Shown here piece by piece: positions 1 to 14,473 of a stretch of DNA of 64,000 bases (its first letter is position 1; the number at the start of each line of letters is the position of its first letter). This stretch comes from Spirometra erinaceieuropaei (Eukaryota > Platyhelminthes > Cestoda > Diphyllobothriidea > Diphyllobothriidae). The DNA lies in assembly GCA_902702965.1 (NCBI GenBank), contig CACRXP010000071.1, positions 848,807-912,806 of the forward strand, given 5' to 3'. The position numbers and the translations under genes were made by a program. Below the pieces are notes generated by a model. The model was not told the DNA's origin. It was given only the letters and a program-made list of their open reading frames with translations, and searched no databases.

Positions 1-1197
1 AATGAATCCCTTTTACCGCCGTGCTATGCTATCTACTCTGTTCCAAATTCAAGAATAATAAATGTATTTGCTATGCATTCGCCATGCGCTTCGTCCCACG
101 TAGCTTTTAATCAGCGGTATTGCTTTGAAAGTCCTGAGTTTAAAGGTGATATTGTTCCATACGTACTGACGACGGCTATTGCGACTTCTTTGGCGAACGA
201 CAGTCAAACCGTCGTATTAGGGTTTTGCTGTGGATGAGGATGGCCTCTTGTCAATAGCATTGACAAAATGGAGTGCTTTAATCTGAGGGATTTACAGGAG
301 TGACTACAGTCACTCTGTCTCGTTTCTTTATCCTATTTTTCTCAGTTTTTACCCTCGTTATACGGCCACTTTAACGTTAGAACTTGGATGTGGGGCCTGA
401 TTACTAACGTTTCAAAAACGACGGTAAACGATCAACTGCCCATGTTAGGTAACGTTGATAGAAGAGCCTTCCATGTACGGCTTTCATTATTTATTTCTGT
501 AAGTTTATTGAAAGTCTTCAAGATACTTACGCCTGAAGCATAAATGCAAAATAAAAGCACACCTGGTTAGGCCAACCATGTCGTTTGTGTTACGGCTTAT
601 TAAACGTAAAGCGAAAATTCAGCGAGGACACCGAATTCGATTCCTAATAATTTTTGCTTCCTGCTTTAGTTGAACTTAAGTCTCCGCCTTGTGCAAATTA
701 GCGCGCGCGGGATGGTGGTAAATTAGTTGGAATAAATTTGAGTGAGGGAACGAGAACCCGATTGCTGAAAAGGAGATTTTCTTCTTTTGGGACGTTCCGA
801 ATTTGCAGGGGAACTTCCTATCGGACGCAGCAACATATAACTGCAGTGGGTGAGAACGGTCCTTAGCAGTTACAGCATGTATTCCTTACATAACCGCCTA
901 TTTTCAAAAAACGGCAGATTTTGCATTATCGCAGATGGCCGTGACTAATGTCATAATAGTTTGGTCTAAGGATTAAGTGTGAAATCGTGGGATTTGACGA
1001 TTTAAATCCAAATGGTTCGGCACACGGCGTATGAAGTAAATAAATCTCTAAACAAATTATGGCTGTGTGATCACACAGCAACTACATCGTATAAATGCAA
1101 TACACACTTGATTCCGTTACCTTACTCTGCTACTGCCTCGGAAACCGACATCCGGAATTAATTCGAAACATAGAGCGCTAAAATTCATTATCTCAGG
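1..1197. other. Unassigned AT-rich DNA
   Basis: I see no open frame of convincing length, no recognisable domain and no repeat shared with the rest of the window. It reads as ordinary non-coding sequence. Confidence 0.5.
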
Positions 1198-1560
1198 TGA
1201 CAGAGCATCTGGGCTATCTCATAAAATGTGAATCCAAATTCTGAGATGTGTCCTTGAATAGTAAGGATTTCTTAGTTGAGGTTGTAATGAGGACTAGTGT
1301 GCAACACAGTCCTGGGATAGGCCAGTTTCTGAATGAACTTATTTTCGGCCGTCTGCGGAAATTACGTTTGACAAAGAGGACTACGTAGGCAGTATGCACT
1401 TTGCTTATTGATTTTCCATGCCGTTAATGATTGCGTAGAAGGCATGCGCAAAAAGATCCTCTTTTTGCTCATCTGGTTGAACATTGCATCTATTTTAAAC
1501 TTGACACTTAAGAGAAAGGCATTTTTGGGTTGAATAAATGTGTTGGCTTGGCTTATCCGC
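1198..1560 (+). repeat. Decayed left arm of the foldback element family
   Basis: By eye this follows the left arm of the intact copies in order: a CTCATAAAATGTG block matching the terminal CTCATGAAATGTC, then TTGTAATGAGGACTAGT matching the TTGTAAAACTAGT block, then ATTGATTTTCCATGCC, GGCATGCGCAAAAAGAT and TTTTTGCTCAT, all in the same order and spacing. The right arm and centre are missing. Divergence is far greater than in the copies at 18813, 52679 and 62286, so this is an old relic. An alignment would be needed to fix its ends. Confidence 0.55.
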
Positions 1561-4500
1561 CGTGGTTGATGGACCTTGGTTAAAATAATCATACCAAACC
1601 TCTGTCTGACTCCGTACTTCTCAAATAAACTGATCTATTCCATACTAGCGACTGAGTTCTAAGGAAATTGAAAAAATTAAAAAAGCCATAAAACTCCTGT
1701 TCCGCCAGGAAGAAAAGATCATACAGTATGTGTATGCTATTGGTTGCCCATTGGCAGTCAATGAATGCTATGCGATAACCCCGCAGACGCCGGTGGATTT
1801 TAGTTGAACTTTCTGGTTAAGCTCAAAAGACCTTTTGTACAGGATTTGGCTCCACGTTGGTACTGCCTATATAAGATATGCAAACGTTTAATTCTATATG
1901 CCTATGCATTGTCTTCTAATTGAACTTCATCAAAATTATCAGTCTAGGCAAACATTTCTTTTAAATCAGCCACTAAAACCTCATTCGTTTCCTTATATCT
2001 GAATTAGCAAATTGGGTATACTTTTAACGATACTACTTCCCACACATGTTTGTTGTCACTCAGAGTCTTTTTCAACAAATAAAAAGAGTAATTAATTTCT
2101 AAATATGCTTATTTCATGCCTGATGTTGCATGATACTGTTGAATTAATTTCGACAGTGAATAGGAGTTCACTGCATTGGTTGTCATCACAAATCTTATGG
2201 CATGTAGACATCACAGTTTCCCGCTTGGCCAGGAAGAGTTGGATGGTTACACAAAGTACACTCTACTTCAGACAATAGTATGTTCTGACTCAGTCGTCTC
2301 TGAAGCTCCTATCTAAAATATCCGAACTTTACTTAAATCGCATAGTCTGGAAAATACCTCTGTGGGCAATGCGCGGAGCCAGGGGAGAGAATTTAATGGC
2401 AGAAGATCTCTTTGCGACCTTGCTCTAGCAGACTGGCGGGCGTAACCTTGCGTCCTTTTAAGACATCTGGCTTTGCTAACATTCTAATAGAAGACGAGAG
2501 TGGTTCTCCTAGTGAGACATACAATTAAATGCACATAGGAAGTGACATGAACCACCACGTTGCACGAAAGTAACGCTAATGAATACTCACGACCGGGTTA
2601 GGCGAAATGTGTATCTAATGTTCTTTTCCTAGTGCCCGCTCATGTCCTCAAATATCAGAACCAAATGAATACGTCTCTTTTTGTCTGCTGCCAAGGAAAA
2701 GTTTTAGTGAACAATTGTGTATGGAGTTATAGTTTATCCTTAGTGAAATTTCCTGCTCCTTGTAAATTTTTGACTTTGACTTTGTTTAATAAGCTAACGT
2801 TTATTCAGATGTCCTGCTTTGGGAGAAAAAAAATATCCATTCAAAATTTTACGTGAATGTTGAACGGATTAGACTTTTAGGACAAAAAGATAACGGAGTG
2901 ACTCCGGTGGTCTTTTCAACGAAAATCTTACTGCCTTATGCGTAAGCGTATCTTAAATAGAAAGTGAAATGCGCAGGAAATATTTAGACGGAGACCGGAA
3001 ATTATGAATTGATGAAATCGTTATATACATTACTAATAGGATACGCCAGTTCAAATGAATTCAGTTTTTTTCCTTCACTTCATGCCGACAGGTTGGTTAA
3101 CGAAATAAGATGGAGCATTGTCGGATAAAAAGTGCACGAACAAAACGTAAGCCCGAAATTAATAAGGTGTTATTTGAAATATTTTGCCCTTAGGACACGT
3201 ATTGTGGATGTTGTTTCGTGGTATTGAAGAGACAAGGCCATCAAACACCGATTCACTAAATTGGATATGTAACATTAAAAAAACACGCACACACTGGTCA
3301 TGCCACAGGAGGCAGGTGTTAACAAGTAAATATTTTCGCTGTACGTTGAAATATTATTTTAGTCCTGAAAATGATAAAAGGGTATTCACCAAAAATTATT
3401 ACACCAAACGGGTATACAGTCGACATAAAAAGACCATCCAACTATAATACTGACCGCTCAATATATATATATGATATATACGACAGCAGAGCAGGAGGAG
3501 CAGTTTAAAATATAGCTCGCTTACTCCTCTCCGATGACCCACATACCCGATCTTCCTTTCCCACTCGAATAACGTAGGTTAGATGGGGTCCCTGCTGCAA
3601 ACCCTCTATGGTTGATTAATGACTTCAGATGAGAAAGCTGCATTCCTTCCAAATTCAAGTACCTAACAGGAATATGCAACACCTGTCAGCATAGCAAAGC
3701 AGAAGGTGAACAAAGGACTACTCCCAGCGCTGTGTTGGAACAAACGTGCCTTTTGGCCGGAGGTCAGTTTGGGGGAGGCGCATAGATGATTTTCAGTCGT
3801 ACAATTTTTTTCCCATCATGGGCAGCCGAGACCTGCCAACTAAACTGTCTTCCTGTTAGTTAATGAGCATTCTTCAGATTTGCCATTTCATCGCCTCAAT
3901 CTCCTTGCCTGTCTCCCCTGTCAGGAGCATTTATTTGGAGTGAATTAATAATCGGTCACTATTTCGAAATCATGTTGCAGCGCAAATATGCGAAACACCA
4001 CTCTACTGATTCTTTCGCCTTACAGCGTATACCATTTCTTCATCTGCTTAGAGCGTGCCTATGTATATAGCTGTTTTTAAATCTTCTGCTCGTGTAGATT
4101 AATTTTCTTTTATATCCAAAAGAAACGTCTTGGCAAACCTATCAGTATTCATTTAAGAAGGCTCCCGTTCCCGTTCATTAGCTTATATTGCACTTAAAAC
4201 AAACCATCCAGACCCCTATTGCTTTCCTGTATTTTTTTATTTTTTTTGTTTATATTTAAATAGGACGTGCATTGCTTCTTGTCGTTCTACCGGGCTTATG
4301 GGTCCAAGCAAATATAAAGTGCGCAAAAGTATATCAAACTGCGCGCTTAAGTAAGCATCCTACGAACTGAATTCTACATTGGCCAGATCTTTGACGTTCA
4401 CGGCCAAGTACAAAAGTACGGGGTCCGAGGTACTACAGGTGATTTCCCGATAAACTTCGGGGTGGATCTTTTTTCCGCGTCCTAACTTTAATTCATAAGA

Positions 4501-7500
4501 TTGCTATTACTCTAACACTTACCCTTATCCTGACGATGAACCCCTTTGAATTTAGGAAACAGTCACATGAAATGCGTAGAGATTAATATTTCCGTGCTTA
4601 CCCGCGTTTTTCCATTGTATTAGGAACGTTAAATTGCCACGTTGGCTAAGACGGCTTAGAGAAGGCTTGAAATAACTAGGTGCTTCGAAGTTTGCACTAT
4701 CTTAACCGTTTATTTTGCACCATGAAGTCCTGATGAAGAAGAGAATAAGAAGGCAAAGACAACCTTTCCGCTTGAACAGACTCAAGTCCTTACTCCAAGA
4801 ATTTCGGAGAATCATTGACTTCTGTGCTTTTATTTAAACGGATATCGACTATGACTGATCTAATTGTGTTGTTCATAGTAGATAGCACGTTGTACTATGT
4901 CATATACAAGTACAGCCACAGACACACGGCCAGAAAATATCTACATCTACATCTGAATTGTCCTCTTTTAAAAATAACTAGGATCTGGATAACTCTAGGG
5001 GTGGTTATTATGATTTCTTTCATTATATGCGACAAAATAATAGGTTAATGCAAATTTGAGTACTCTTTTCGAAGACTGTCGGGTAAATTAATGTAAGGGG
5101 GGGAAATTTCAAAAATAAGGAGGGGGTTAACTAAACCCGTCGCAGTATTCCACTGTCTTAAGGGTTGGGAAGTGTCCACCACTCACATTTAATCAAACTC
5201 TAGGTTCTTTAGCCTTTACCAGTTTTTGTTTCAAGATAGACGCTGTCCTGCTATACGTCGTTGGGAACGTTTTTGCTCCGATTTATTCCTTTTTGCTAAC
5301 TCGTTTCAGCATTCTGACTTTGCCCCTGAACTTACTGCATCCTATTCAACTAGATGCCCCGATTTAGTCAAATACGATTAACTTAGATGCTGTCTACAAC
5401 AAACAATGCGGTTGAATGGCAAACAAAAGACTTCCTCCTGAAACGCCATCGCTATTGTGCTACTGTTTTCTCGTACGGAAGTGCTCGTCATAATTCAAAA
5501 TTTTCTTGATTTGCGACCAAGTTAAGAATGATAAAGGCACGCGAGTGCATAAAAGAAGCGTTTCCTGTGCGCAGGTCTGCAACCACGAAATCACGCTTCT
5601 GCGAGCTGTAACCTTTTGTCAGAAATAATCTGTGAGTCAAATTTTCACTTCAAACCAAGGTTTCTTCTAAATAAAGCGGGAGGAGACGACTCCTGTTTTC
5701 CGTCGAAACGTTTTATGACAACATTTATCGTAGAATATTCACATCATAGCTGTCTAACATCTTTTCGGCTACCAGATCTCGTTAATTTAACTTGGGGCCT
5801 ACGAGAAGATGGGTTGAAGGGAAAATGTTTGATGCCACCTAAAAATTAAGCAGGCTTCTAACCATGACCTGAAAACGACAGATTTTATGCGAGAACGCGG
5901 ATTTCCGACTGGCTAAATTAGTGCAAATGTCCGGGCTTTCCGAGGGAAAGGAGATCCTCGTTAAGAGCCAAATTCCATTTTGTGCAAATTGAATGTTTTC
6001 AGCTTCATTATGTAACGAGGTTTTGGAGAAGAGATGATTAAACATCGCCAGGAGCAAACAACCGGTTCTTATGATTGTAATTTTTAGGCCGCGTGAACAT
6101 TCGCCTTTTGGGCGCCGACATAAATGTTCAAAAGAGAACCGATTGACCTACAACAATAAGTGTTAAGAATCTAAATTACATGGTCAGACCCGAATTCTGT
6201 AAATTTGCAAACGGTGTAGTTCAAATCATTGGTATTTAACGCTCCAATGATTTCCTCTTTGAATATTATTGTTGAAGAAACTTGCCCATCATTTGCCAAG
6301 ATTTTAAAATATGATTTCAAGTGCAAGGTATAATTTGATTGTAAACATTGTTTTGCACTTGATACTAATTAAGTTTTCGACATTTTAACTCAGTAACTTC
6401 TAACTTAACCGCTGTTATAGTTTATCACATTTTAGCGTGTACTTCTTTAAAAGTACTTGGTTCATAAAAAGTTACTAAAGATAATTTCCGGTGTTTTTGG
6501 TCGATTGCCCATAAAGGTGGATTGTGTGCTGTGTTTATTAGAACCTTCAAAATAACCTACCTCTAGAATATATTTCCCGAAATCGTGAATGTTTAAGTAT
6601 TTATCCTAATGCAGATGGCCGTTTGAGTGATATTTGTAGGCTTCATTCTGACATGAACCCCTGTCTCAGAGAAAAGCAAACGTCCACAACGTAGAACGGA
6701 AATAAATATGCTCCAGATCAATTATAACAATTCTTTTATAAAACTCTCTAATAAGCCAGTTGGCCGACCACTGTCTGCGTGCATTGCCTTTCTCTCAGGT
6801 AATGTCAAGGTAAAAGGAAATAATCCACTTTTGCCTTTATATTGAGCTTATGCTTGGTATACTTGCTAACTTCAAGGTCAAGCTCTACGATAAAAATTTC
6901 ACAACGGGGTGGCCATCTGACAACCATCTGCTCGACCCGTTTCCCTATTGCGGGTCAATGAAAACCGCATCATAAAATATCTTACTATGTGCAACTAGGC
7001 CCACATCGCAACTTGGTTTAGGGTCCTTTAGCGGTAATTTATTCGGTTTCCTTAAAGGACAGGACAAAATTGGAGCGTTTTAACATAGATCTACATATAG
7101 GCGTTTTTACTGTGTTTTCAAGACAATAAATTGCTGAAATTTGTATGTCTGACATTTTACAGTCAATCAAACGTAGAGTTTTTTTAAAAAACCTTCTTGC
7201 TTACACCCTGCTCAGTTTGAGTGGAATGGGACAAAAGATCAATTTCCAAGTTCGGCAACTTCCGTTTGATGAAATTCTTGAAAGTAAATTAAAGTTTTTC
7301 ATTGAAAAATCACGTCCGGGCAACTAAACCTAATGCAAGGTAGCTACGGGCAAAGGAAACTACCCGAATGCAAGGTTACGTAGATACCCGATCAAATGTG
7401 TGAGCATACTGACCGATAAAATTACCTACAAACACAGTCCGCACGCAAAATGTCATTTTGCTGAACAGGCTAGTCGAATAATTAAACTATGCGACATAGT

Positions 7501-9984
7501 AGAATTTGAAAACTAATCGTCTCACTTTTCATAATTACGTTCCTTGACTTAGATTACATATTTTATTGTAAGGCTATAAGGCACGAGTATAGTATACTTA
7601 GATAACGGAACGAATTGATTTGATTTGCCAGTCTGACTGATGTCGCACCCCACAAAACTACGAGCGGTAGTCAGGAGGATGCGACTAACTAGGCATGAAG
7701 GTTCTGCCTACGCGTGCACAACAGGACTTGCTCATTTTTTGGCTGAACCAGACTTCACTGTTACTGCATAGGGAACATCTTACCGACTATTTTTACTGGT
7801 TCAGCTCACCAGTTAAAGTGAATCCACTCTCCTAAAGGAGTCCCATTATATCAGCCTAGAGCTGTCTAATCATCGTTTTGCTCGTTCGGGACACTTTCAC
7901 ATTGATTTCCGGGAGAGTTTTAGAATGTGCGATGCCGAAGGCCTTGATAGGATCCAAAAAGGTGGTTTTACGATTTTCCCATCGCTGCGGACCGTAAAGG
8001 TCGCATCAAATTTTCTGGGTTTTCTCTAATATCCACTCTAAGGTCCTAGAAGAATTTCGTGCTTCAGTATTATATTCTGGCAAGTTAAAATATTGGTTGA
8101 AGTACTACTGGAAGCCTAGAAGGGAGAGATAAGTCTGCAAACGTTAATAATGTTTGAATGTAGCACTTGGTTTTGGCACGATAACTAGAGCACTCCGCAG
8201 GATATGAAAGTAAGGACTTCCATGTGCTAAAGGTTTCATTGCCCTAATTTCAAGAAAAAGTGTCTATTTTTGTGAATCCCGACTTTTACCCTAACCATGT
8301 CTGGACTTGAAGTGCAAGGCTACCTGTAATACAGGCTATCTGTATTCCCGTTTCCTATTGATCCTTCCCTTTCGTACGTTCTAATTTTCACACCTCGACA
8401 GATGATGGATCAAAAACATACTCTCCTAACTGCGAGAAACCAGGCAGTATTTACCTTCTTCGCCGGCCGGAAAGCTGCAGCGAACATGCAGGGTATAAGT
8501 TATGGATGCGGGTGTAATCCACAACCTGCTGGCAGGAAAATCGGACTATGAGTCGCGCTTGCCGAGTTCATTTAGTGAAAAGCACGCCTTCAATTCCTGA
8601 ACTAGCATACTATTCGGCTGTAGTACCAGTCAGGTTTCAAGGCAGTTGGAATTCGATTTACCATTACATGGTCATTAAGCGAACAGCCACATTAACGTGT
8701 ATTTGTCACAGTACCATGAAAGAGACCCACAAGGTAGGGGAACAACGCAATTACCAACTACTGCAGTGAACGACAGTGACGCCCCCAGTGTCCAGAAAGG
8801 CTGCTGCATGACTCGCCCGGCCACCAGCATTGTGAAGCCTGAAATATTTTGATTCATAAAAAACCGTTCGTACGTATGGCGCTTCAGTTTCATCGGATGG
8901 TTAGCCGAACTTGCAACCCGAAATGTCAGAGTGAAAATGCATTTTTTCGGTCGAACGTTCCTCTTGGGGTAACTTCAACGTTTGATTCGTCCAATCAGGC
9001 CGCTAATTGGAATTTTGTTGCGAAGAGGGCTTATGCGGACGTCTTAAAGCATTGAACGAGAGTGACACTTCGAAGCACAGCTGGAACCTCCTAAACCTGT
9101 ATTTAACTCTAAAACAGCGTTCTTCTGCTTCCATTAATGGCCGTTATTTATTGATTACATTTTTACCTTTCAGATTAGTGTTTTGAATTAAGCATACTTC
9201 GGAAATGTCAAAAGAAAACCTGCCTTGATTTCATCTGCCAAAAACCCGTTTGTAGTATTAAGTTATGCAGTAGTCGTTTACTGGCAGCGAAGTCTGTCGG
9301 AACTAGTCAAATTATTCTGCAGACAACTGACACGCTGAAATTTATGGTGCGTCTAGGATCAGTTATCACTGTTTCATGATTTTCAAACGACCAGCGTCAT
9401 GGATGGCCGTGTTTTCGAAAATATTCCGGTAATAACAGTGCCGAATAGTATTTGAAATTTGTGCATGATGCCCGTCACCTAATTTTTTGAAAGTTAGTCA
9501 ATTACCAATTTTGTCTGAATGTAGTCTGCAGGGTATTTTAAGATACACAATAGCCGATATGACCCGTAGAATGTCCCTTAAGTTATGAAACATCTTTAAG
9601 CTTAGGAAATGTTACTTAAGCGGGGTTATACTACTTATTAGTCTACATCAGATTCCCCAGCTATATAAACCACATCAGGATGTCAGTTTCTGGATGGATT
9701 TTTTTCCTGGCTGCCTAGAAAACGGTGCCCCGCAAAAACGACTATTGTGTAGTATACATTTTTCCCACCTTTTTTGATCCCGTCATGAATTTAGGAGTAT
9801 GTAACAGAAAAACACATTTATGTGCCCTTTAGCGGCGACTTACGTCTTCCTCACTTTTTATGCTTGACTAAAGAGCGGTTTTTGGGTATAAAGGCATTCC
9901 CTCTTTTCAAATAATTCACGAACCGGTCTGCAGTTGCAGATACGCTTAGGGTTGTAGAACACATACTGCATGCTGTCCATGCAG
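1561..9984. other. Unassigned AT-rich DNA
   Basis: Open frames here are all under about 90 codons, lie on both strands and show no domain I recognise. Minor features are a short AT-alternating run near 3460-3480 and a run of Gs near 5096. Small host exons cannot be excluded, but none can be supported from sequence alone. Confidence 0.45.
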
Positions 9985-10215
9985 GAATTACCTCAAATTT
10001 ATATGGACATGGAAAATTAATTTTAAAAAATCATTAATATATAGTTGTCATTTTATAGCGAGTGAAGTCTTTCACGCAGGCCGAAAATGAGTTCCTTTAG
10101 AAACCGGAATTCTAAAGTGACTGAAATATCTTTAGGTTAGGCTATGCTCCAATACTGAGTAATCTTTTATAGTCCCAAACATACTTCAGAATTTCGGTCG
10201 AAACTTCTTGGGATA
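9985..10215 (+). repeat. Decayed right arm of the foldback element family
   Basis: Blocks follow the order of the right arm of intact copies: TAGTTGTCATTTTATAG (compare TAGTAGTCATTTTTTACAG), GTGAAGTCTTT, CGGAATTCTAAAGTGACTG followed by AAATAT, GTAATCTTTTATAG, then CTTCAGAATTTCGGTCGAAA just inside the missing terminus. No left arm is visible upstream. The match is diverged and judged by eye. Confidence 0.45.
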
Positions 10216-11320
10216 GATCAGCTACCGTGTCAATTTGGCGAAAACTATATTGGACGCTCTCTGTGACTTCTAGAAACACGCCTTAGCCCAAGTTACCTAA
10301 AAAACCAGCCGGTCTTATATCATGTGCTAAACCCATTTATTAAAATTTTGCTGCTATCCACGACAAGTACAACGGTCGTAGAAGACCATCCAAAGAGAAC
10401 TGCAGTTCAGGCAGGAATAGTTTTTTCCGTCTTCAAAGCTCTGTCGGCTTCGGAAAAGTCGCCCACCCCCTGTCCAAAAAGCGTTTTGTGCACTTTCAGC
10501 TAGCACAGCCGATCAGGACTATAAATTAGACGACAAGATGAGCACGCTCACCTTCTTTTAATTGAACCCTAATGAACAACTTGGTTGTAGACGCGAAGCC
10601 CACTTGCAGCACGCAAGCGAAACGTTCGACGTTAATAACGCCCTAAAACTGAAGCTACTCTTGACTTCCCGTTTGCGTGCTTAGCAGAGAACCTAAGAAA
10701 ACAGAGGTGGTATAATTGGCTCAGAATCGTGTATCTAAGTAACTTTCCGACCAACTTCAGTACATATCCAGGGGAATGCTACAAAATGCTTAGGCAAAAT
10801 GTGCTTAGTTGTGTTACATTACGCCTTCTCTGGCAAAAGGAAACTGAATTAGCTGCTATAGGTTTGGGACATGATTTTCGTGCTGAGCATAAGTGTGAAT
10901 GTAAGCGGCAGCAAAGAGTTTTTGACGCAAGGCGCCATATTAGCCTAGAGTTCCCTCTTTCGTTTATTTAATCCTATTCGGCGAAATGTCACGTGATTAC
11001 ACTGGCAAATAAGGGACATGACGTTTTCAGTTTTCCTGACGACGGAATTTATATGCAAGACATTAAACCACAGGTCAAACGACCTGGTTCTCCATTTTGA
11101 GCAATTTCCTCACTTTACAGATCAAATATGCATAGTGCTGTTGGGTTTCTTGAGTTAATGCAAAGAAGAAAGAAATAATAACTTTGAAATCTCGAGTCCG
11201 TTTGCATGGATTCACTCAATGTATCACTGAATCAAAGTCCCAGTTGCCTTGTTTTTTCTACAAAGAACCTGCCGATAAAAGGTGTGGGACTTACAATTCT
11301 AATAATATAATGACAATGTT
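10216..11320. other. Unassigned DNA
   Basis: The longest open frame is about 80 codons, with no recognisable motif. I see nothing I can assign. Confidence 0.4.
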
Positions 11321-11395
11321 GAAGAAGAAGAAGAAGAAGAAGAAGAAGAAGGAGACACGACCGCCGGGACAAGAGCTTTATTAGGCTTTATTAGG
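11321..11395 (-). repeat. (GAA)n tract and flank resembling a Penelope-like tail
   Basis: A (GAA)n run of about 32 bp is followed by two TTTATT hexamers (11377-11382 and 11387-11392), which are AATAAA on the minus strand. A nearby GGGACAAGAG block resembles the same block in the Penelope-like repeat at 16040. Read on the minus strand the order is AATAAA, short spacer, (TTC)n, as in the tails at 54344 and 19948. No coding remnant lies next to it, so the assignment is tentative. Confidence 0.45.
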
Positions 11396-12427
11396 ACAAA
11401 GTTAGCAAGACGGATAACTCAGATACGGTCCTTCATTTTTGTAAATAACCTATCTGTTTTTTCTTGATAAAAATATATTTTTCACCACGGGTTTTAAAAA
11501 TGTTGCATATGATTCCCTTCGTACGGACACGTATCCTCTTTAGCCGACGTTTACTTGTTAATTATCAAGGCAAAACGTTAGCTTATGAAAGGTTTGAAAC
11601 TTTTGGGGGATATGTAAACAGTATGTTGAACACGCACTTTATACGCCAGACCGACACTCTCGTCAGACTGCCTGAAAGGAAGAATAAAAGTGAAATGTTT
11701 TATTTAAATAACGCCTTCAGTAGAGGTTCTGCTGATTTTTCTGACCGTTTTTGAGTCAGAATTACTCTTGGCAGCTTAAGGATGCGCACAGTTTCACTTG
11801 TGAATATGCTAGTTTTTTACTCACTTCATGGTTGCAATTACAGACCAGCGTTGAAATGAGATCCTTCATTTGATCACACAGGTAGATTTTGCTGATGCCT
11901 GACTAGTCCAGCCCAGAAATTATCAATGACCTTGCCATAAAAAAAAAAATTTAATTTCAAACATATAACTCAACTTATGTCAATTTTTCCACAGAAGTCT
12001 ACAAAATACTTAGCGCACAGTGCTGAACCGAGTGTGCGTCCCCACCCAGGTCCCCAAGAATGAGCCAAATTGCGCTCATATTCTTAAGATGACAGAAGGG
12101 TTCACAAAAGTAGTGACTCAAATTAAGAGATCCTATGGACGATATATTTTCCATTCTAGATCAATAGGACAGTGGGAAACGGTAATTTCTAGTGACGATA
12201 TACATATTCGGTTTTTAAGTAGTGCGGAAGAAGGGGGGTAGTTTATTGGACGGAATAATTTCGTTACTGGTCTGTGATTCATCGCAGCAACCAATAATAA
12301 AAAGTACATGTGGTCTGATGTCATTTCAACCAATTTATTCGGAAAGCGTTCACAAGTCTATGCGTACGCGTTCGTTCTTTAAGGACCCAACCAGAAAGAA
12401 CACCTGTGGTTTAGTATGCTCCACCGC
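11396..12427. other. Unassigned DNA
   Basis: It contains a 96-codon frame (11464-11754) and several shorter ones, none with a recognisable domain. A short A-rich run sits at 11939-11950. Confidence 0.4.
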
Positions 12428-12880
12428 ATTTAAGGGGCGTGTCAGCGGCGGCCGAGCGCATTGCTGCGGCACAAGGTGTTGAGTTGAACACCGGCTCAAA
12501 GCTACCATTTGCAGCCGGGTCAAGAAGAGCAAAGACAGATTAAGCGGGAAGGAGCAGTCTGGACTAATGTATTGCATCCTGTGCCTAAGATGTTCTTGTC
12601 ACTTCAAAGGTCATACTGCACATACGCTCGAGATGGCCCATACACAAGCATGACCTGTCTGTGAGATGGGGTGACGGATTATCACAAGTGGCAGCCCACA
12701 ATTTCGAAATGGGTCACGACCTTGACTTTAAGGCCACCAAGACAATCGTCCACGCCAGATGTAAGACAAGTCGAGAATCGAATGAGGCCTGGGACCCGGA
12801 TGGGGATTCATTCAGTCCATGTTTCTATCCGGCGCTGGCGTACGAGCCCTGGCAGTCAATTCCAGACCTGCATCATTGAT
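12428..12880 (+). pseudogene. Penelope-like element fragment: connector and GIY-YIG endonuclease
   Basis: Three frames together retain the C-terminal part of a Penelope-like polyprotein. First comes a connector segment (GVSAAAERI ... GVELNTGSKLPF), then an endonuclease start (KDRLSGKEQSGLMYCILC, equivalent to the K-E-x-S-G-V-V-Y-x-I-x-C entry of the GIY-YIG domain). After a stop and a frame change come LSQVAAHNFEMGHDLDF and a following NEAWDP segment, which match the distal half of this endonuclease in flatworm Penelope-like elements. The fragment ends at a stop near 12879. The RT domain is missing upstream. The same peptide blocks recur in the fragment at 20860-21720, which supports the call. 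Frame breaks make it a dead relic. Confidence 0.7.
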
Positions 12881-14473
12881 ATTTATTGACCTATATTTTC
12901 AATAAATTTAGATTGTTCCGCTGTCGCTTTTACCTCCGACAACGGACTTCAACCTGAATTCGATATTGCAGACAAACAATGAGATAGCTCTGGAGATCGA
13001 AGTCTTTTTTCCTTTTAAACGCATACACCCGGAATCCGAAAATTTGCCTTAAACTGTGTTTTTTAGTCATTTATTTTCCATTTCTGCGGACATGGAGACT
13101 CGGAGTACACAATATTATATAGGCCATCTATTTACACGCATAGTTTCTCCAAATTGTTGCCACATCGACAAAATAACTCTGCCACGACCTCGGAGGATAC
13201 TTGGCAAATTTCACGACTGGTAGCATAACAGTCTCACTTCCTTAAACCACTGCCTGTAGAAATGGTAAAAATAGACGTCAGTCCTTCGCGTTGGTTTGTA
13301 CCCAGATCAGGAACAGTGATTACCACAGGAACGGTGTTTTCACAATTATGAGACTGCTCTCAACCCCGGATATCTCATCTCTGTGTCAGCATTTAGACTT
13401 TGCTTGCTCACTTACTAGTTAGGGTCAGTTCACCTGGAAGGTTTCCCAAGAAACTCTGCCAGAAAGGGTTCCATCCGCAACATCGCTTACAGCACAATAA
13501 GTCTGACGTTATTGCCTCCATTTAAATTAACATTCTGTTTGTCTTAAATGTGCCGAAAAAATCCCACTGGCTCCTCTTTAATAATTGCACTTTCTGGACC
13601 ATTTCATATATTCCTGGCCGCGCCGCTGGTATATCACTGCATCTGCAAATGCAAAGTCTTCCTGAGAATTAAAGCAGAACATAACTTCTGCAGAATGAGT
13701 GATAATTATGAATGTATGTGTCTTATAATGATTTTCCAATAGTACTTAATGCAAAAGATTAATTACTTTTATTTTTTAACTTTTACAAGAATTTTCCAAC
13801 AATGTTCTTCATTAATTATTTTAGCAAACACTACTGTCGGAACGGAGAATATCGCGTTTTCCCGGTCTCCGTGGCCTATTTTTGATGGTCTCAAGCGTCA
13901 GGTTTAATTTCTTGGACAAAAGAATTTGCTGATGAAAATAGCTTCTCTATATTCGCATTCAGTCCCATAAACCCTGCTCCCGTCCCCCATCAGTCAAATT
14001 ATTTTCATTGATGGGAATTTTGAACTAGGTCCAAAATATGACTGATTCTAAAGGATGCGCTCAATGGGAAAGTGAGTGACGTCTCCGTCAGGGATCATGA
14101 AAACTGTTTGGAGGCAGCACGGTTGAGCTGCTTTTAATTGGTGCATTGCGCCATTTCCCAGACTAATGAAACCATTGATAGGCCGAAAGCACCACAATGG
14201 TCGGCCAATTCCGCTCCTGTCTGTGTTCAAAACATTGGGAAGGACGCTTAATAAAGTAGATATGCAATAACTGATGAAGGTCAATCTAGGAGTTCATATG
14301 GCGCTGTCGGAATATTGACTGAGAATAACCCACTTTTAAGAATTAGACGTGCTGAAAATTCAATCTTCCACATTCGCCTCTGGATGATGGTCTAATTATC
14401 TCAGGTCCGTAAAACTACTCCGTAAAAAAAATTCAGTTTGCTTCTGGGATGCCGATTTCGATAATCACAATAA
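12881..14473. other. Unassigned DNA
   Basis: No domain is recognised. Open frames stay below 80 codons on both strands. Confidence 0.4.
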
